Origin: Paenibacillus chitinolyticus NBRC 15660
GTDB lineage: Bacteria > Bacillota > Bacilli > Paenibacillales > NBRC-103111
Assembly (NCBI RefSeq): GCF_000739915.1
Contig: NZ_BBJT01000004.1
Location: forward strand, 124,001 to 188,000
Direction of reading: 5' to 3'
Length of the DNA: 64,000 bases
How positions within the stretch are numbered: the first letter of the stretch is position 1; the number at the start of each line of letters is the position of its first letter. Below the pieces are notes generated by a model. The model ran no database searches, was not told the origin of the DNA, and saw only the letters and a program-made list of their open reading frames with translations. Below are positions 17,822-24,149 of this stretch, in pieces. The position numbers and the translations under genes were made by a program.

Positions 17822-17859
17822 CCAAGAACAGCACCTATCACAATAAGCGCTGTTCTTGG
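17822..17859 (-). promoter_or_regulatory. Leader hairpin before the 204-aa gene
   Basis: CCAAGAACAGC pairs perfectly with GCTGTTCTTGG on the minus strand, directly upstream of AGGAGG. No T-tract follows, so it is not a terminator. An 18-codon frame (MPRTALIVIGAVLGFRRE) begins at its 5' foot and ends three bases before the gene's ATG. It could be a leader peptide, or the tail of a microprotein displaced by the adjacent insertion. Confidence 0.5.
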
Positions 17860-17882
17860 CATGTATTTTATAATCAGCACCA

Positions 17883-19280
17883 AAAACCCCTTGCTTTAGC
17901 TATGGGGATGTAAGACGCTAAAAGGAATCCATAATAGACATCTTGCATATATCTAATGTACTGTGGCATTATTTAACATGGGCAAGTAGAGAATAACAAT
18001 AACATTGTATTTGACTACAGTAGGAAGTGTTCCCTCTAGATACATGTAAAATAGTATATTGAAAATCAGAGAGACAAGTAGGTGAATTATATGAGAATCG
18101 CATTCAAGTTTAGATTGTATCCAACCAAGCAACAAAAAGAGAAGATCGAATTCACTCTTGAACGTTGTAGGCTGCTCTATAATCGCCTACTCGAAGAAAG
18201 AATTTTAGCCTACAAAAATGAAGGAAGAAGTCTAAATTATTACGATCAAGCTAAAACATTCACAGAACGCAAAGTGTATATTCCAGCACTAAAACAAGTT
18301 CATTCGCAAGTGCTGCAAGATGCAGCTAATCGTTTAGATAAAGCATTCCAATCTTTCTTTCGTCGTGTAAAAAGTGGTGAAACTCCTGGATTTCCAAGGT
18401 TCAAACCACAAAAGCGATATGATTCATTTACATACCCTCAAGCTGGTTACTCTATTATTGGAAATAAAGTTAGACTCTCAAAAATTGGAGATGTGAAAAT
18501 AAAGCTACATCGCCAGCCACAAGGTAAAGTAAAGACTTGTACTATCACAGTGAAGAATGGGAAGTATTATGTCTGTTTTTCATGTGAGACTCCTGCTCAA
18601 AAACTTCCTGTATCTGATAAAAGGGTTGGTATTGACCTTGGGATTAAACATTTAGCAATAACTTCTGATGGTCAAATATTTGATTCACCAGAGTATCTTC
18701 GTAAGAGCGAAAATAAACTAAAACAATTACAACGTAATGTTTCAAATAAGATACGTGGATCAAACCGTAGAAAGAAATCTGTACTTCTTCTTGCAAAGTT
18801 ACATGAAAAAGTGGCAAATCAACGCAAAGATTATGCACATAAGATTTCTAGAAAATTGGTTAACCAATACGGATACATTGCTTTTGAAAAGCTCACTAAA
18901 ATTAAGATGTTAAAAAATCATAATCTTGCTAAAAGCATTGCTGATGCTAGTTGGAATCAACTTGTTCAATTTACAACGTACAAGGCTGAGAGTGCTGGTC
19001 GTGTAGTTGTCCAAGTAGATCCAAGAAATACATCTCAAGAGTGTAACAATTGTGGTCAAATCATAAAGAAGTCTCTTTCTGTTCGCATACACAACTGTAG
19101 TCATTGCGGATATGTTGAGGATAGAGATATAAACGCAGCAAAAAACATTCTTCAACGTACATTAGCAGTTTCGTAACGAAACCAAATATGTAAGGCTCGG
19201 ACAGAGCCTTCAGGGAGAGATGAGGATACGAGTCTCGATGATCTGAGAAGCCCTCGCCTTTAGGCATGGGGAGTTGTCAC
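17883..19280 (+). mobile_element. IS605-family element carrying tnpB only (IS1341-like); ends approximate
   Basis: The left end has a CCCC...TTTAGCTATGGGG hairpin (17887-17907), very close to the known left end of IS608-type elements. The right end has a CCCTCGCCTTTAGGCATGGG hairpin (19251-19270). Between them lies only tnpB and no Y1 transposase gene, so movement would need TnpA in trans. It interrupts the control region of the 204-aa phage gene. Exact boundaries and the target motif cannot be fixed from one copy. Confidence 0.85.
18091..19176 (+). CDS. tnpB: TnpB, RNA-guided endonuclease of an IS605-family element
   Basis: A 361-residue protein starting at ATG 18091 with AGGTG six bases upstream; a GTG at 18082 overlaps that site and is less likely. 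Numbering here counts from the GTG. The N-terminal helical domain carries 'LYNRLLEERI'. RuvC residues are intact: GIDLGIKHL (D185), AFEKL (E269), DRDINAAKN (D347-D349). The zinc finger has CNNCG and CSHCG (C321, C324, C339, C342). The length is normal, so the nuclease is probably active, guided by a right-end RNA. Confidence 0.95.
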   Translation: MRIAFKFRLYPTKQQKEKIEFTLERCRLLYNRLLEERILAYKNEGRSLNYYDQAKTFTERKVYIPALKQVHSQVLQDAANRLDKAFQSFFRRVKSGETPGFPRFKPQKRYDSFTYPQAGYSIIGNKVRLSKIGDVKIKLHRQPQGKVKTCTITVKNGKYYVCFSCETPAQKLPVSDKRVGIDLGIKHLAITSDGQIFDSPEYLRKSENKLKQLQRNVSNKIRGSNRRKKSVLLLAKLHEKVANQRKDYAHKISRKLVNQYGYIAFEKLTKIKMLKNHNLAKSIADASWNQLVQFTTYKAESAGRVVVQVDPRNTSQECNNCGQIIKKSLSVRIHNCSHCGYVEDRDINAAKNILQRTLAVS

Positions 19281-19300
19281 CTACACCCGGTATGTATTGA
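19150..19300 (+). ncRNA. Probable right-end guide RNA (omega/reRNA) of TnpB with flanking guide
   Basis: In known TnpB systems the guide RNA covers the 3' end of tnpB and the right end, and its guide is the flanking DNA. Here that region contains two compact hairpins (GGCTC GGACA GAGCC at 19193-19207 and the right-end hairpin at 19251-19270). The guide would be the 16-20 bases after about 19280. RNA ends are inferred. Confidence 0.5.
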
Positions 19301-19940
19301 TAAGAGTATACCATTTTTTATGTAAATTTTCCATATGATTACATAAAGATGAACTGCATTCTTGTGAACTACTAGAAGTGCAAGTCGCTATCAAGTATCG
19401 AGATAACGGTTTGCCAATGTTCTTTTATAGGCTTTAATGATATGTTGCGCTTTGCCATTTATAATTGATATCGTATAAACACTGATCTAATAGGATAATT
19501 CAACTAACCTAGATATACATCGAAAAAATATGCAACGAGTATACATTAATGTTTGTAGAGTATTAAAGCCTAGCTGAGACATTTTAACGATAGCACTACG
19601 ATAACAAAATCGATGGAAATTTAGAGTGAAAATTAAAATAAGGTGAGTGTAGGAGTAGAAGTGCTGCGGCCTCATTCTCTAAAATTGACCGGCTTTTAGA
19701 TGTAAAATACCCCCCTCTAATTACTATATAAGATACATTATATAGTAAAGAATCAAATTAGATAGGCATTTTGATAATGTCAAAATGAATGTAATAGTTA
19801 TCTATAATCATAAGCCAGTTATAATCCACTTACTTTTTGTAAGTTATCGCAATAGTAACAGAATCGGCTCGGCCTAACACTTTTTATTCTTCTAAGTTTC
19901 CTTTATTCTTCTAAGTTTCCTTTATTCCTCTTAGTTTCCC
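19301..19940. other. Noncoding origin-like block: inverted repeat plus 19-bp tandem repeats
   Basis: No supported gene lies between 19177 and 20243. At 19720-19747 two 11-base arms (TTACTATATAA) form a perfect inverted repeat with a 6-base spacer. A small hairpin with ACTTAC/GTAAGT arms lies near 19830-19846. Three tandem copies of a 19-20 base unit (TTTATTCTTCTAAGTTTCC and variants) fill 19883-19940, followed by a pyrimidine-rich run to about 19990. Iteron-like repeats beside AT-rich DNA are typical of replication origins, or of multi-site operators. Confidence 0.5.
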
Positions 19941-20174
19941 TTATTCCTTTTCCCCTATTACATTCCCTTATTCCCTTATTCACATTATTCATCACACTAA
20001 TACTCATTCCTTTTTATGTATACTTATACACCATTGTCACACTTTATTTATCTAATTGTCTCTCCTTTTCACATAGAAATAATCCCATTGTATTTACCTT
20101 TTACATAGTCCAATATTCGTTAAATTAGTTGCATATAGTCAATGAATAATCAATCGTTGTTTATAAAATAAAAC

Positions 20175-20203
20175 TATACAGGATGATATAAATATGTTAT
20201 AAT
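20175..20203 (+). promoter_or_regulatory. Promoter TATACA-N17-TATAAT for the 62-aa gene
   Basis: The -35 is TATACA at 20175-20180 and the -10 is TATAAT at 20198-20203, with a 17-base spacer. It lies about 40 bases upstream of the ATG at 20244. The same -35 hexamer and spacing occur before the mini-CRISPR. Confidence 0.65.
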
Positions 20204-20243
20204 TATCTTGTAAGGTAAATTATACATAGGAGTTGTTGGAAAC

Positions 20244-20432
20244 ATGGAAATGTTTAAAACTTTCCTAACGCTATTGGGATTATTCATTAGTTATGGTGTA
20301 TTCCGAATAGCGAACAAAAAAAACAAGCTTGAGCTTAAAAAACTCAAACTTGAAATCCGTAAACTTGAACTAGAAGTTGCGGAAAAGGAAAAGAGCGCCC
20401 CAATTCCTCCAAGAAATGAAAAGCGCTCTTAG
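20244..20432 (+). CDS. Membrane-anchored coiled-coil microprotein (62 aa)
   Basis: A 62-residue protein with an N-terminal membrane helix (residues 5-24) followed by a strongly charged helix made of Leu-Glu-Lys repeats (residues 27-50) and a proline-rich tail. Start ATG with AGGAG about 11 bases upstream and a well-formed promoter at 20175. Unknown function. The layout resembles small phage proteins thought to anchor replication or lysis complexes at the membrane, but that is only analogy. Confidence 0.7.
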   Translation: MEMFKTFLTLLGLFISYGVFRIANKKNKLELKKLKLEIRKLELEVAEKEKSAPIPPRNEKRS

Positions 20433-20441
20433 TCCTAAAAC

Positions 20442-20467
20442 AGCAAGGAAGGGGAAACCCTTCCTGC
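20442..20467. other. Hairpin without T-tract after the 62-aa gene
   Basis: GGAAGGG and CCCTTCC pair around GAAA, extended by AGCA/TGCT. No T-run follows on either strand, so it is probably an mRNA 3' stabiliser or weak terminator. Confidence 0.45.
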
Positions 20468-20550
20468 TACCCAATAATACATGATTGTACATAAGGATTC
20501 AATGCCAAAGAAAGTACAGAAGAATTAATGTAACCTTTATTAAATATAAC

Positions 20551-20579
20551 TATACAATATTATAATTATGTGATATACT
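20551..20579 (+). promoter_or_regulatory. Promoter TATACA-N17-TATACT directly before the mini-CRISPR
   Basis: The -35 is TATACA (20551-20556) and the -10 is TATACT (20574-20579), spaced 17 bases. The expected start is about 20586, roughly 9 bases before the first repeat, so the transcript would begin almost at the repeat. Confidence 0.6.
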
Positions 20580-20594
20580 TGTTTATGTAAGGTA

Positions 20595-20694
20595 GTCGCA
20601 CTTTGTATGAGTGCGCGGATTGAAATAGGACTCTCCCTACGCTACTAGGAATCTTAATCAGTGTCACACCCTTTATGGGTGTGTGGATTTAAAT
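20595..20694 (+). CRISPR. Two-repeat mini-CRISPR (type I-C-like repeats) in a prophage, no cas genes
   Basis: Repeat 1 is 20595-20626 and repeat 2 is 20663-20694, each 32 bases, with one 36-base spacer (20627-20662). Repeat 1 starts GTCGCACT, forms a CGCACT/AGTGCG hairpin and ends GGATTGAAAT, the classic type I-C layout. Repeat 2 (GTCACACC..., ending GGATTTAAAT) differs at 8 positions. Two of these, positions 4 and 20, change together so that the stem is kept. No reading frame covers it. It could be a mini-array using host Cas proteins, or repeat-mimic RNA that blocks them. Confidence 0.85.
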
Positions 20695-20770
20695 GCAACT
20701 ATTGCTGGAGCCTATGGCATATTTAAAAGTGTGACAAGTGTAAAATAAACTGAAAGGACTATAACAGATT

Positions 20771-20929
20771 ATGAGTAAATTTACAGGGATGTGCCTTGCT
20801 GTCCTACTGTTTGGTATTGGTATGCTCATGTTTGCTTATTTTGATACTGCAAGTGGAGATATTCCAATGTACATAGTAGGAGCCTTGTGCATTATAACAG
20901 GCGCTTATGGTCTTCTTAGGGGCGAATAA
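20771..20929 (+). CDS. Two-helix membrane microprotein, DTxSGD family copy 1 (52 aa)
   Basis: A 52-residue frame from ATG 20771. Two hydrophobic segments (residues 6-23 and 31-49) flank a short acidic loop FDTASGD. The C-terminus is LLRGE. It is clearly related to the protein at 21633-21794: the same loop (DTxxGD), then VGAxC.I.G..G..R. The ribosome site (AAAGGA, about 13 bases upstream) is weak. It sits just after the mini-CRISPR. Confidence 0.65.
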   Translation: MSKFTGMCLAVLLFGIGMLMFAYFDTASGDIPMYIVGALCIITGAYGLLRGE

Positions 20930-20970
20930 CACTATAACAGCGTGGGGTAATTATTGCTGATCTTTTTCAT

Positions 20971-21198
20971 TTAGTCGAATGGTCTATATTTCCCTTTGAG
21001 TTCAGCAGCTTCCTTCTTGCGTTTCTCTACATCTTCCCGTAAAAACAACCTTGTTCTACCTACTTCTTTTACTGGAACAAGTTTACCGCGTTCGATCAGA
21101 GAACTTAAAGCCTGATTGGTAATGTCTAATTCCTCCAGGACTTCAGGAACTGCTAATATTTCATAATTAACGATTCGAATCAATTCATCTCTATCCAA
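20971..21198 (-). CDS. Small helix-turn-helix protein (excisionase/MerR-like)
   Basis: A 75-residue protein starting at TTG (21198) with AGGTGA six bases upstream. Residues 17-55 look like a winged HTH of the excisionase or MerR N-terminal kind (VPEVLEELDITNQALSSLIERGKL, then RTRLFLREDVEKRK). Likely a DNA-binding regulator or excisionase; the integrase partner is not in the window. Confidence 0.7.
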   Translation of the reverse strand: MDRDELIRIVNYEILAVPEVLEELDITNQALSSLIERGKLVPVKEVGRTRLFLREDVEKRKKEAAELKGKYRPFD

Positions 21199-21208
21199 AT
21201 TTGTTCAC

Positions 21209-21298
21209 CTACTTATTCAATATAATAAACAGTGTCAGCACACTAATTCCAATGGAAATAAGACTAATTACAGTAGCCGCTTTATTTATTCTTGACAT
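21209..21298 (-). CDS. Single-helix membrane microprotein (29 aa)
   Basis: A 29-residue frame (MSRINKAATVISLISIGISV, then LTLFIILNK) starting at ATG 21298 with GGAGG 7 bases upstream. It is a single membrane helix with basic ends. It is 10 bases upstream of the HTH gene and probably cotranscribed. The good ribosome site is the main reason to accept it. Confidence 0.55.
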   Translation of the reverse strand: MSRINKAATVISLISIGISVLTLFIILNK

Positions 21299-21411
21299 TT
21301 TCATCCTCCTTCATCCATTGCTTTGTTCATGCTATAATAATGAAGAGAAAGATTAAGAAGTACACGGCCGTACTTTTATTTTCCGACCGTGTATCCCATC
21401 CGTACTGGTTA

Positions 21412-21528
21412 CTACTTCAGTGCTATGATGAGATTGATGATGGACACCAATAAACTAATGATTGCTGTGGTGAGCGGAATTAGTTTATCGGACATCTGCT
21501 TCTTTTTCTTTCTCTTCTTTTTTGCCAT
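21412..21528 (-). CDS. Lysine-rich single-helix membrane microprotein (38 aa)
   Basis: A 38-residue frame starting at ATG 21528 with AAAGGAGGTGAACAA upstream, a near-perfect site. Residues 2-11 are a run of Lys and Arg, and residues 16-37 are one hydrophobic helix (LIPLTTAIISLLVSIINLII). The size and layout are shared by type I toxins and small phage membrane proteins. No antisense RNA gene could be confirmed. A long stem with ACACGG/CCGTGT arms (about 21361-21393) follows. Confidence 0.65.
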   Translation of the reverse strand: MAKKKRKKKKQMSDKLIPLTTAIISLLVSIINLIIALK

Positions 21529-21632
21529 TTGTTCACCTCCTTTATACTTTTATTATACCATATCTATTTATGTATATCAATAGATAATTGAATATTGCTC
21601 GCATATATGAAAATCTATAGGAGGAATAATAT

Positions 21633-21794
21633 TTGTTAAATAAATTGCTTAGTGTTGGTAGCGTTATTTTTGGGGTAGGTTTAATTGGGCTTAACTATTC
21701 GGATAGTCCAGATACAGGAGATGCTATTGCCCTTGTTGTTGGAGCTGCTTGCGTTATTGCTGGGATAGTTGGGTTCTTTAGGGCAGACGCCTAA
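21633..21794 (+). CDS. Two-helix membrane microprotein, DTxxGD family copy 2 (53 aa)
   Basis: A 53-residue frame starting at TTG 21633 with AGGAGG seven bases upstream. Hydrophobic segments 5-20 and 31-49 flank a loop SDSPDTGD. It is related along its whole length to the 52-aa protein at 20771 (LFGIGM/IFGVGL, DTxxGD, VGAxCxIxG, final FFRAD/LLRGE). Two diverged copies within 1 kb indicate a real, selected family. Confidence 0.7.
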   Translation: MLNKLLSVGSVIFGVGLIGLNYSDSPDTGDAIALVVGAACVIAGIVGFFRADA

Positions 21795-21996
21795 TCTGCA
21801 CATGTAAATTCAACAGGATACTTGTACACCCTATAAAATCAAGGGTATCTTACAGGATACCAGGATAGATAGCGGATACTTAGGGAAATTTCTCCCTCAG
21901 TGACATCAATAATCTAATGATAAAACTAAGGGTCTAGAGGAGAATGCGATTAGCAAACCCCAACTTTGAGGACTGATATTACTCCCTAATTGATCT

Positions 21997-22055
21997 GAAA
22001 ACGGAGTTTTCCGTTTTCTAAACAAAACAAAAATACCCAGACTTGTTTGTCTAGG
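21997..22055. terminator. Two hairpin terminators between converging transcripts
   Basis: The hairpin at 21997-22018 (GAAAACGG/CCGTTTTC) can act on both strands. The hairpin at 22036-22055 (CCTAGAC/GTCTGGG on the minus strand) is followed by TATTTTTGTTTT and ends the SieB-like gene. The 21795-22066 gap holds nothing else I can support. Confidence 0.8.
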
Positions 22056-22066
22056 CATGGATAAAG

Positions 22067-22570
22067 CTATTCGGGATTTAGCAAATGGGTATTCTTTTTT
22101 AAATATTTCCAAGCCCATGGTTGTATGTTGCAGGCGAATCCATAATAGTCTCCAACTGAAGAAGCCTGGTATATCACTTGAGTGTGTATCAACCCACTTA
22201 CAACTCCGTTAAACAAGTCTAATTTTTGTGATCTTGTGTTATGAAAAAGATAGTATCTTAAAATAACTTTTTCTTCTTCGGTTAGACCATGTAGGTATTT
22301 TATGCGGAATTTATGCAACTTTCTGTCACCATTTTTTCCAGTGACAAAAGTAGTGAATTTGTAAATCAGATGAGTAATCAAAAAACAAAAAGATATGATA
22401 AAGGTTAAACCTATCCATGTCTTATATTTCACTGTAAAAGGATCTATTCCAAGCTGTTTTAATATGTCTACTGGCAAAAACAGCATTGCTGCAGAGGCTA
22501 AAACAATAGGAAACAAGTATAACGGCGTTAACTTTAGAATGTCCAATATTTTACCCATATCTAATCTCAA
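22067..22570 (-). CDS. SieB-like superinfection exclusion protein
   Basis: A 167-residue membrane protein. Residues 8-30 (ILKLTPLYLFPIVLASAAMLFL region) and 46-68 (KTWIGLTFIISFCFLITHLI region) are membrane helices. The LPVDILKQLGIDPFTVKYKTW link between them is typical of the SieB family (superinfection exclusion protein B). The C-terminal 90 residues are cytoplasmic. SieB proteins abort growth of related phages entering a lysogen. Start TTG at 22570 with an AGAAGG site, or ATG four codons later. It lies about 1.4 kb from the mini-CRISPR. Confidence 0.75.
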   Translation of the reverse strand: MRLDMGKILDILKLTPLYLFPIVLASAAMLFLPVDILKQLGIDPFTVKYKTWIGLTFIISFCFLITHLIYKFTTFVTGKNGDRKLHKFRIKYLHGLTEEEKVILRYYLFHNTRSQKLDLFNGVVSGLIHTQVIYQASSVGDYYGFACNIQPWAWKYLKKNTHLLNPE

Positions 22571-22700
22571 ATAGCTGCCCTTCTTTCTATAGGTATATAC
22601 TCCTACATAATATTATGACAAGTGCCAAAAGTTGACAAGCGCAAATCCAAAATGTTACATTTCAATTATACCACCAAACATACATTCGAGGGGGAATTGA

Positions 22701-23153
22701 ATGAAACGTTTTTTTGACCAACTTCAATATTTTGAAGACTGGAGAGTTTATCTACTTTTATTAGCGTGTTCATGTGGCTTTGGTTATTTGGCTTATGAAC
22801 AGCTTATGTTATTTCAGCTTCCGGAAAGCTTCTTAGATAAGTGCCTGTATATTTTTCGTAATCCGGGACCTTCCTTTAAAGTAGTTGGTCTAAGCTTTTT
22901 ATCTGCTATTTGTTTTCTAGCTCTTTCAATAGGTTCGTTTTGGAATACTTACATAGCTTATGAAAATGAAAAATATTATAAGTGGCCTGTAATTTTCTTT
23001 ATCCCTATTGGTATAATATCCGCATATTTAATTTATTTTTTCCTCAGTACCTTTTTGCAACTGTTGTTCTTGTTATTAATCATTGGCATTCTTATTCTCC
23101 TTGTATTGTTCAATGAAAGCAAAGATACAAGAACAAGTCGCAGAAGAAGATAA
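22701..23153 (+). CDS. Multi-pass membrane protein, unknown (150 aa)
   Basis: A 150-residue protein with about four membrane helices (residues 16-36, 57-80, 96-112, 114-140) and a basic C-terminal tail ending in RRRR. Ribosome site GAGGGGGAATTGA before ATG; a promoter TTGACA-N17-TTACAT lies about 60 bases upstream. It is divergent from the SieB-like gene. No family recognised; an immunity or exclusion role is possible from context only. Confidence 0.75.
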   Translation: MKRFFDQLQYFEDWRVYLLLLACSCGFGYLAYEQLMLFQLPESFLDKCLYIFRNPGPSFKVVGLSFLSAICFLALSIGSFWNTYIAYENEKYYKWPVIFFIPIGIISAYLIYFFLSTFLQLLFLLLIIGILILLVLFNESKDTRTSRRRR

Positions 23154-23160
23154 CAGAAAA

Positions 23161-23186
23161 AGAACCTGGACAAACATCCGGGTTCT
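23161..23186. terminator. Bidirectional terminator
   Basis: AGAACCTGG pairs with CCGGGTTCT. T-rich DNA follows on the plus strand and A-rich DNA precedes, so it serves the converging genes on both sides. Confidence 0.8.
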
Positions 23187-23198
23187 TTAACGTTTTTA

Positions 23199-23447
23199 CT
23201 AAGCTTGATTTAACCGGCTCATCTCTAATTTAAGTTGTCCGTACTCTTTGGCTAAAAAGGTTATATCATATTTAGCTTCAGCCGCTGTTACCTTGTTGTT
23301 ATCATCTATTCTGTTCAGTTGAGCGGTCAATTCCTTCTGAAACTGTTCAAACCTCTTTTCAAATCGCTCCTGGCTTCCTCTAACCGACTCAATCAATTCG
23401 CAGACGTTCTCAAATAGGTCTACAACCTCCTGTGATTGCTTGGACAT
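23199..23447 (-). CDS. Small coiled-coil protein (82 aa)
   Basis: An 82-residue, entirely helical charged protein with heptad character (SQERFEKRFEQFQKELTAQL and onward). Start ATG after GGAGGGATAGACT. No family recognised. Similar short coiled coils are common in phage accessory regions. Confidence 0.7.
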   Translation of the reverse strand: MSKQSQEVVDLFENVCELIESVRGSQERFEKRFEQFQKELTAQLNRIDDNNKVTAAEAKYDITFLAKEYGQLKLEMSRLNQA

Positions 23448-23474
23448 AGTCTATCCCTCCTGTTAATAAATGAG

Positions 23475-23504
23475 CAAGACAAAGAACCTAGACAGGCGTC
23501 TAGG
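23475..23504 (-). terminator. Terminator, minus strand
   Basis: CCTAGAC and GTCTAGG pair around GCCT and are followed by TTCTTTGTCTTG on the minus strand. A short upstream frame (23 codons, about 23519-23590) is too weak to call. Confidence 0.6.
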
Positions 23505-23729
23505 CTCCCAATGATTCATCTAATCCGTTTATTCAATCTGTCTATTTCTAGATCATGTTGACCAATCTTAGCAGCCAGATAGATCACCTGACAATGCCAT
23601 CATATCATAATTTATAATTATTGCAATCATTTATTATTTAATTCTAAATAGAACATATATTCCCTTGTATGTATAAAACTAAAGTTATACAATAACAGTA
23701 AAATAATATAATATGAGGTGTTTATTTGT

Positions 23730-24113
23730 ATGAGTAAACTACTTCTAGATGCTACATGTGACGATGGTAAAATGGTTAATCGTGGGGAAGTTTGGATGGT
23801 AAAGTTTGATGGGATTGGATCTGAGCAACGCGGTTTAAGGCCTGCACTGGTGATTTCTAATAATCGGGGCAATAAATATGGATCAACAGTTATTGTTTGT
23901 GCTATTACTGCTCAAGTACACAAAGCAAAATTGCCTACTCATGTTGTATTAAAAGCATCTCCAAACGGAACCATAAAGGATTCAGTTGTTATGCTTGAAC
24001 AGGTAAGAACAGTTGATAAGTCTAGGCTGCTACATAAGCTTGCTAGAGTTGGACCAATAACAATGGGCAAAGTAACCGAAGCTCATGCGGTTAGTTGTTC
24101 AGGCGATATATAA
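23730..24113 (+). CDS. MazF/PemK-family endoribonuclease toxin without a visible antitoxin
   Basis: A 127-residue protein started at ATG 23730 with GAGGTG nine bases upstream; a GTG at 23718 overlaps that site. The MazF core is clear: RGEVWMVKFD, then RGLRPALVISN with the conserved Arg, then VIVCAITAQ with the conserved Thr, and DSVVMLEQVRTVDKSRL. MazF proteins cut single-stranded RNA. Normally an antitoxin gene lies directly upstream in the same operon; none is visible between 23505 and 23729. Promoter-like TATACA and TATAAT lie upstream. Confidence 0.88.
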   Translation: MSKLLLDATCDDGKMVNRGEVWMVKFDGIGSEQRGLRPALVISNNRGNKYGSTVIVCAITAQVHKAKLPTHVVLKASPNGTIKDSVVMLEQVRTVDKSRLLHKLARVGPITMGKVTEAHAVSCSGDI

Positions 24114-24121
24114 AAAGAAAA

Positions 24122-24139
24122 AGACGCTCAGCGGCGTCT
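24122..24139 (-). terminator. Terminator, minus strand
   Basis: AGACGC/GCGTCT stem with six-base loop, then TTTTTCTTTTT on the minus strand; ends the 183-aa gene. Confidence 0.75.
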
Positions 24140-24149
24140 ATACATAGTG

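Noticed and set aside
19487-19675. 62-codon minus-strand frame in the noncoding region right of TnpB
   Set aside because: No ribosome site, odd composition, and it lies in an AT-rich region with repeats; not supported as a gene.
20695-20760. Third CRISPR repeat after the second copy
   Set aside because: GTGTGACAAGTG appears about 37 bases later but lacks the stem and the GGATT end; treated as unrelated.
21389-21583. 64-codon plus-strand frame
   Set aside because: It is the antisense of the 38-aa microprotein, which has a near-perfect ribosome site; the plus frame has none.
21906-22118. 70-codon minus-strand frame overlapping the end of the SieB-like gene
   Set aside because: It spans two terminator hairpins and lacks a ribosome site.
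23519-23590. 23-codon minus-strand frame (VIYLAAKIGQHDLEIDRLNK...)
   Set aside because: It looks helical and ends before a terminator, but there is no ribosome site and it is too short to support.
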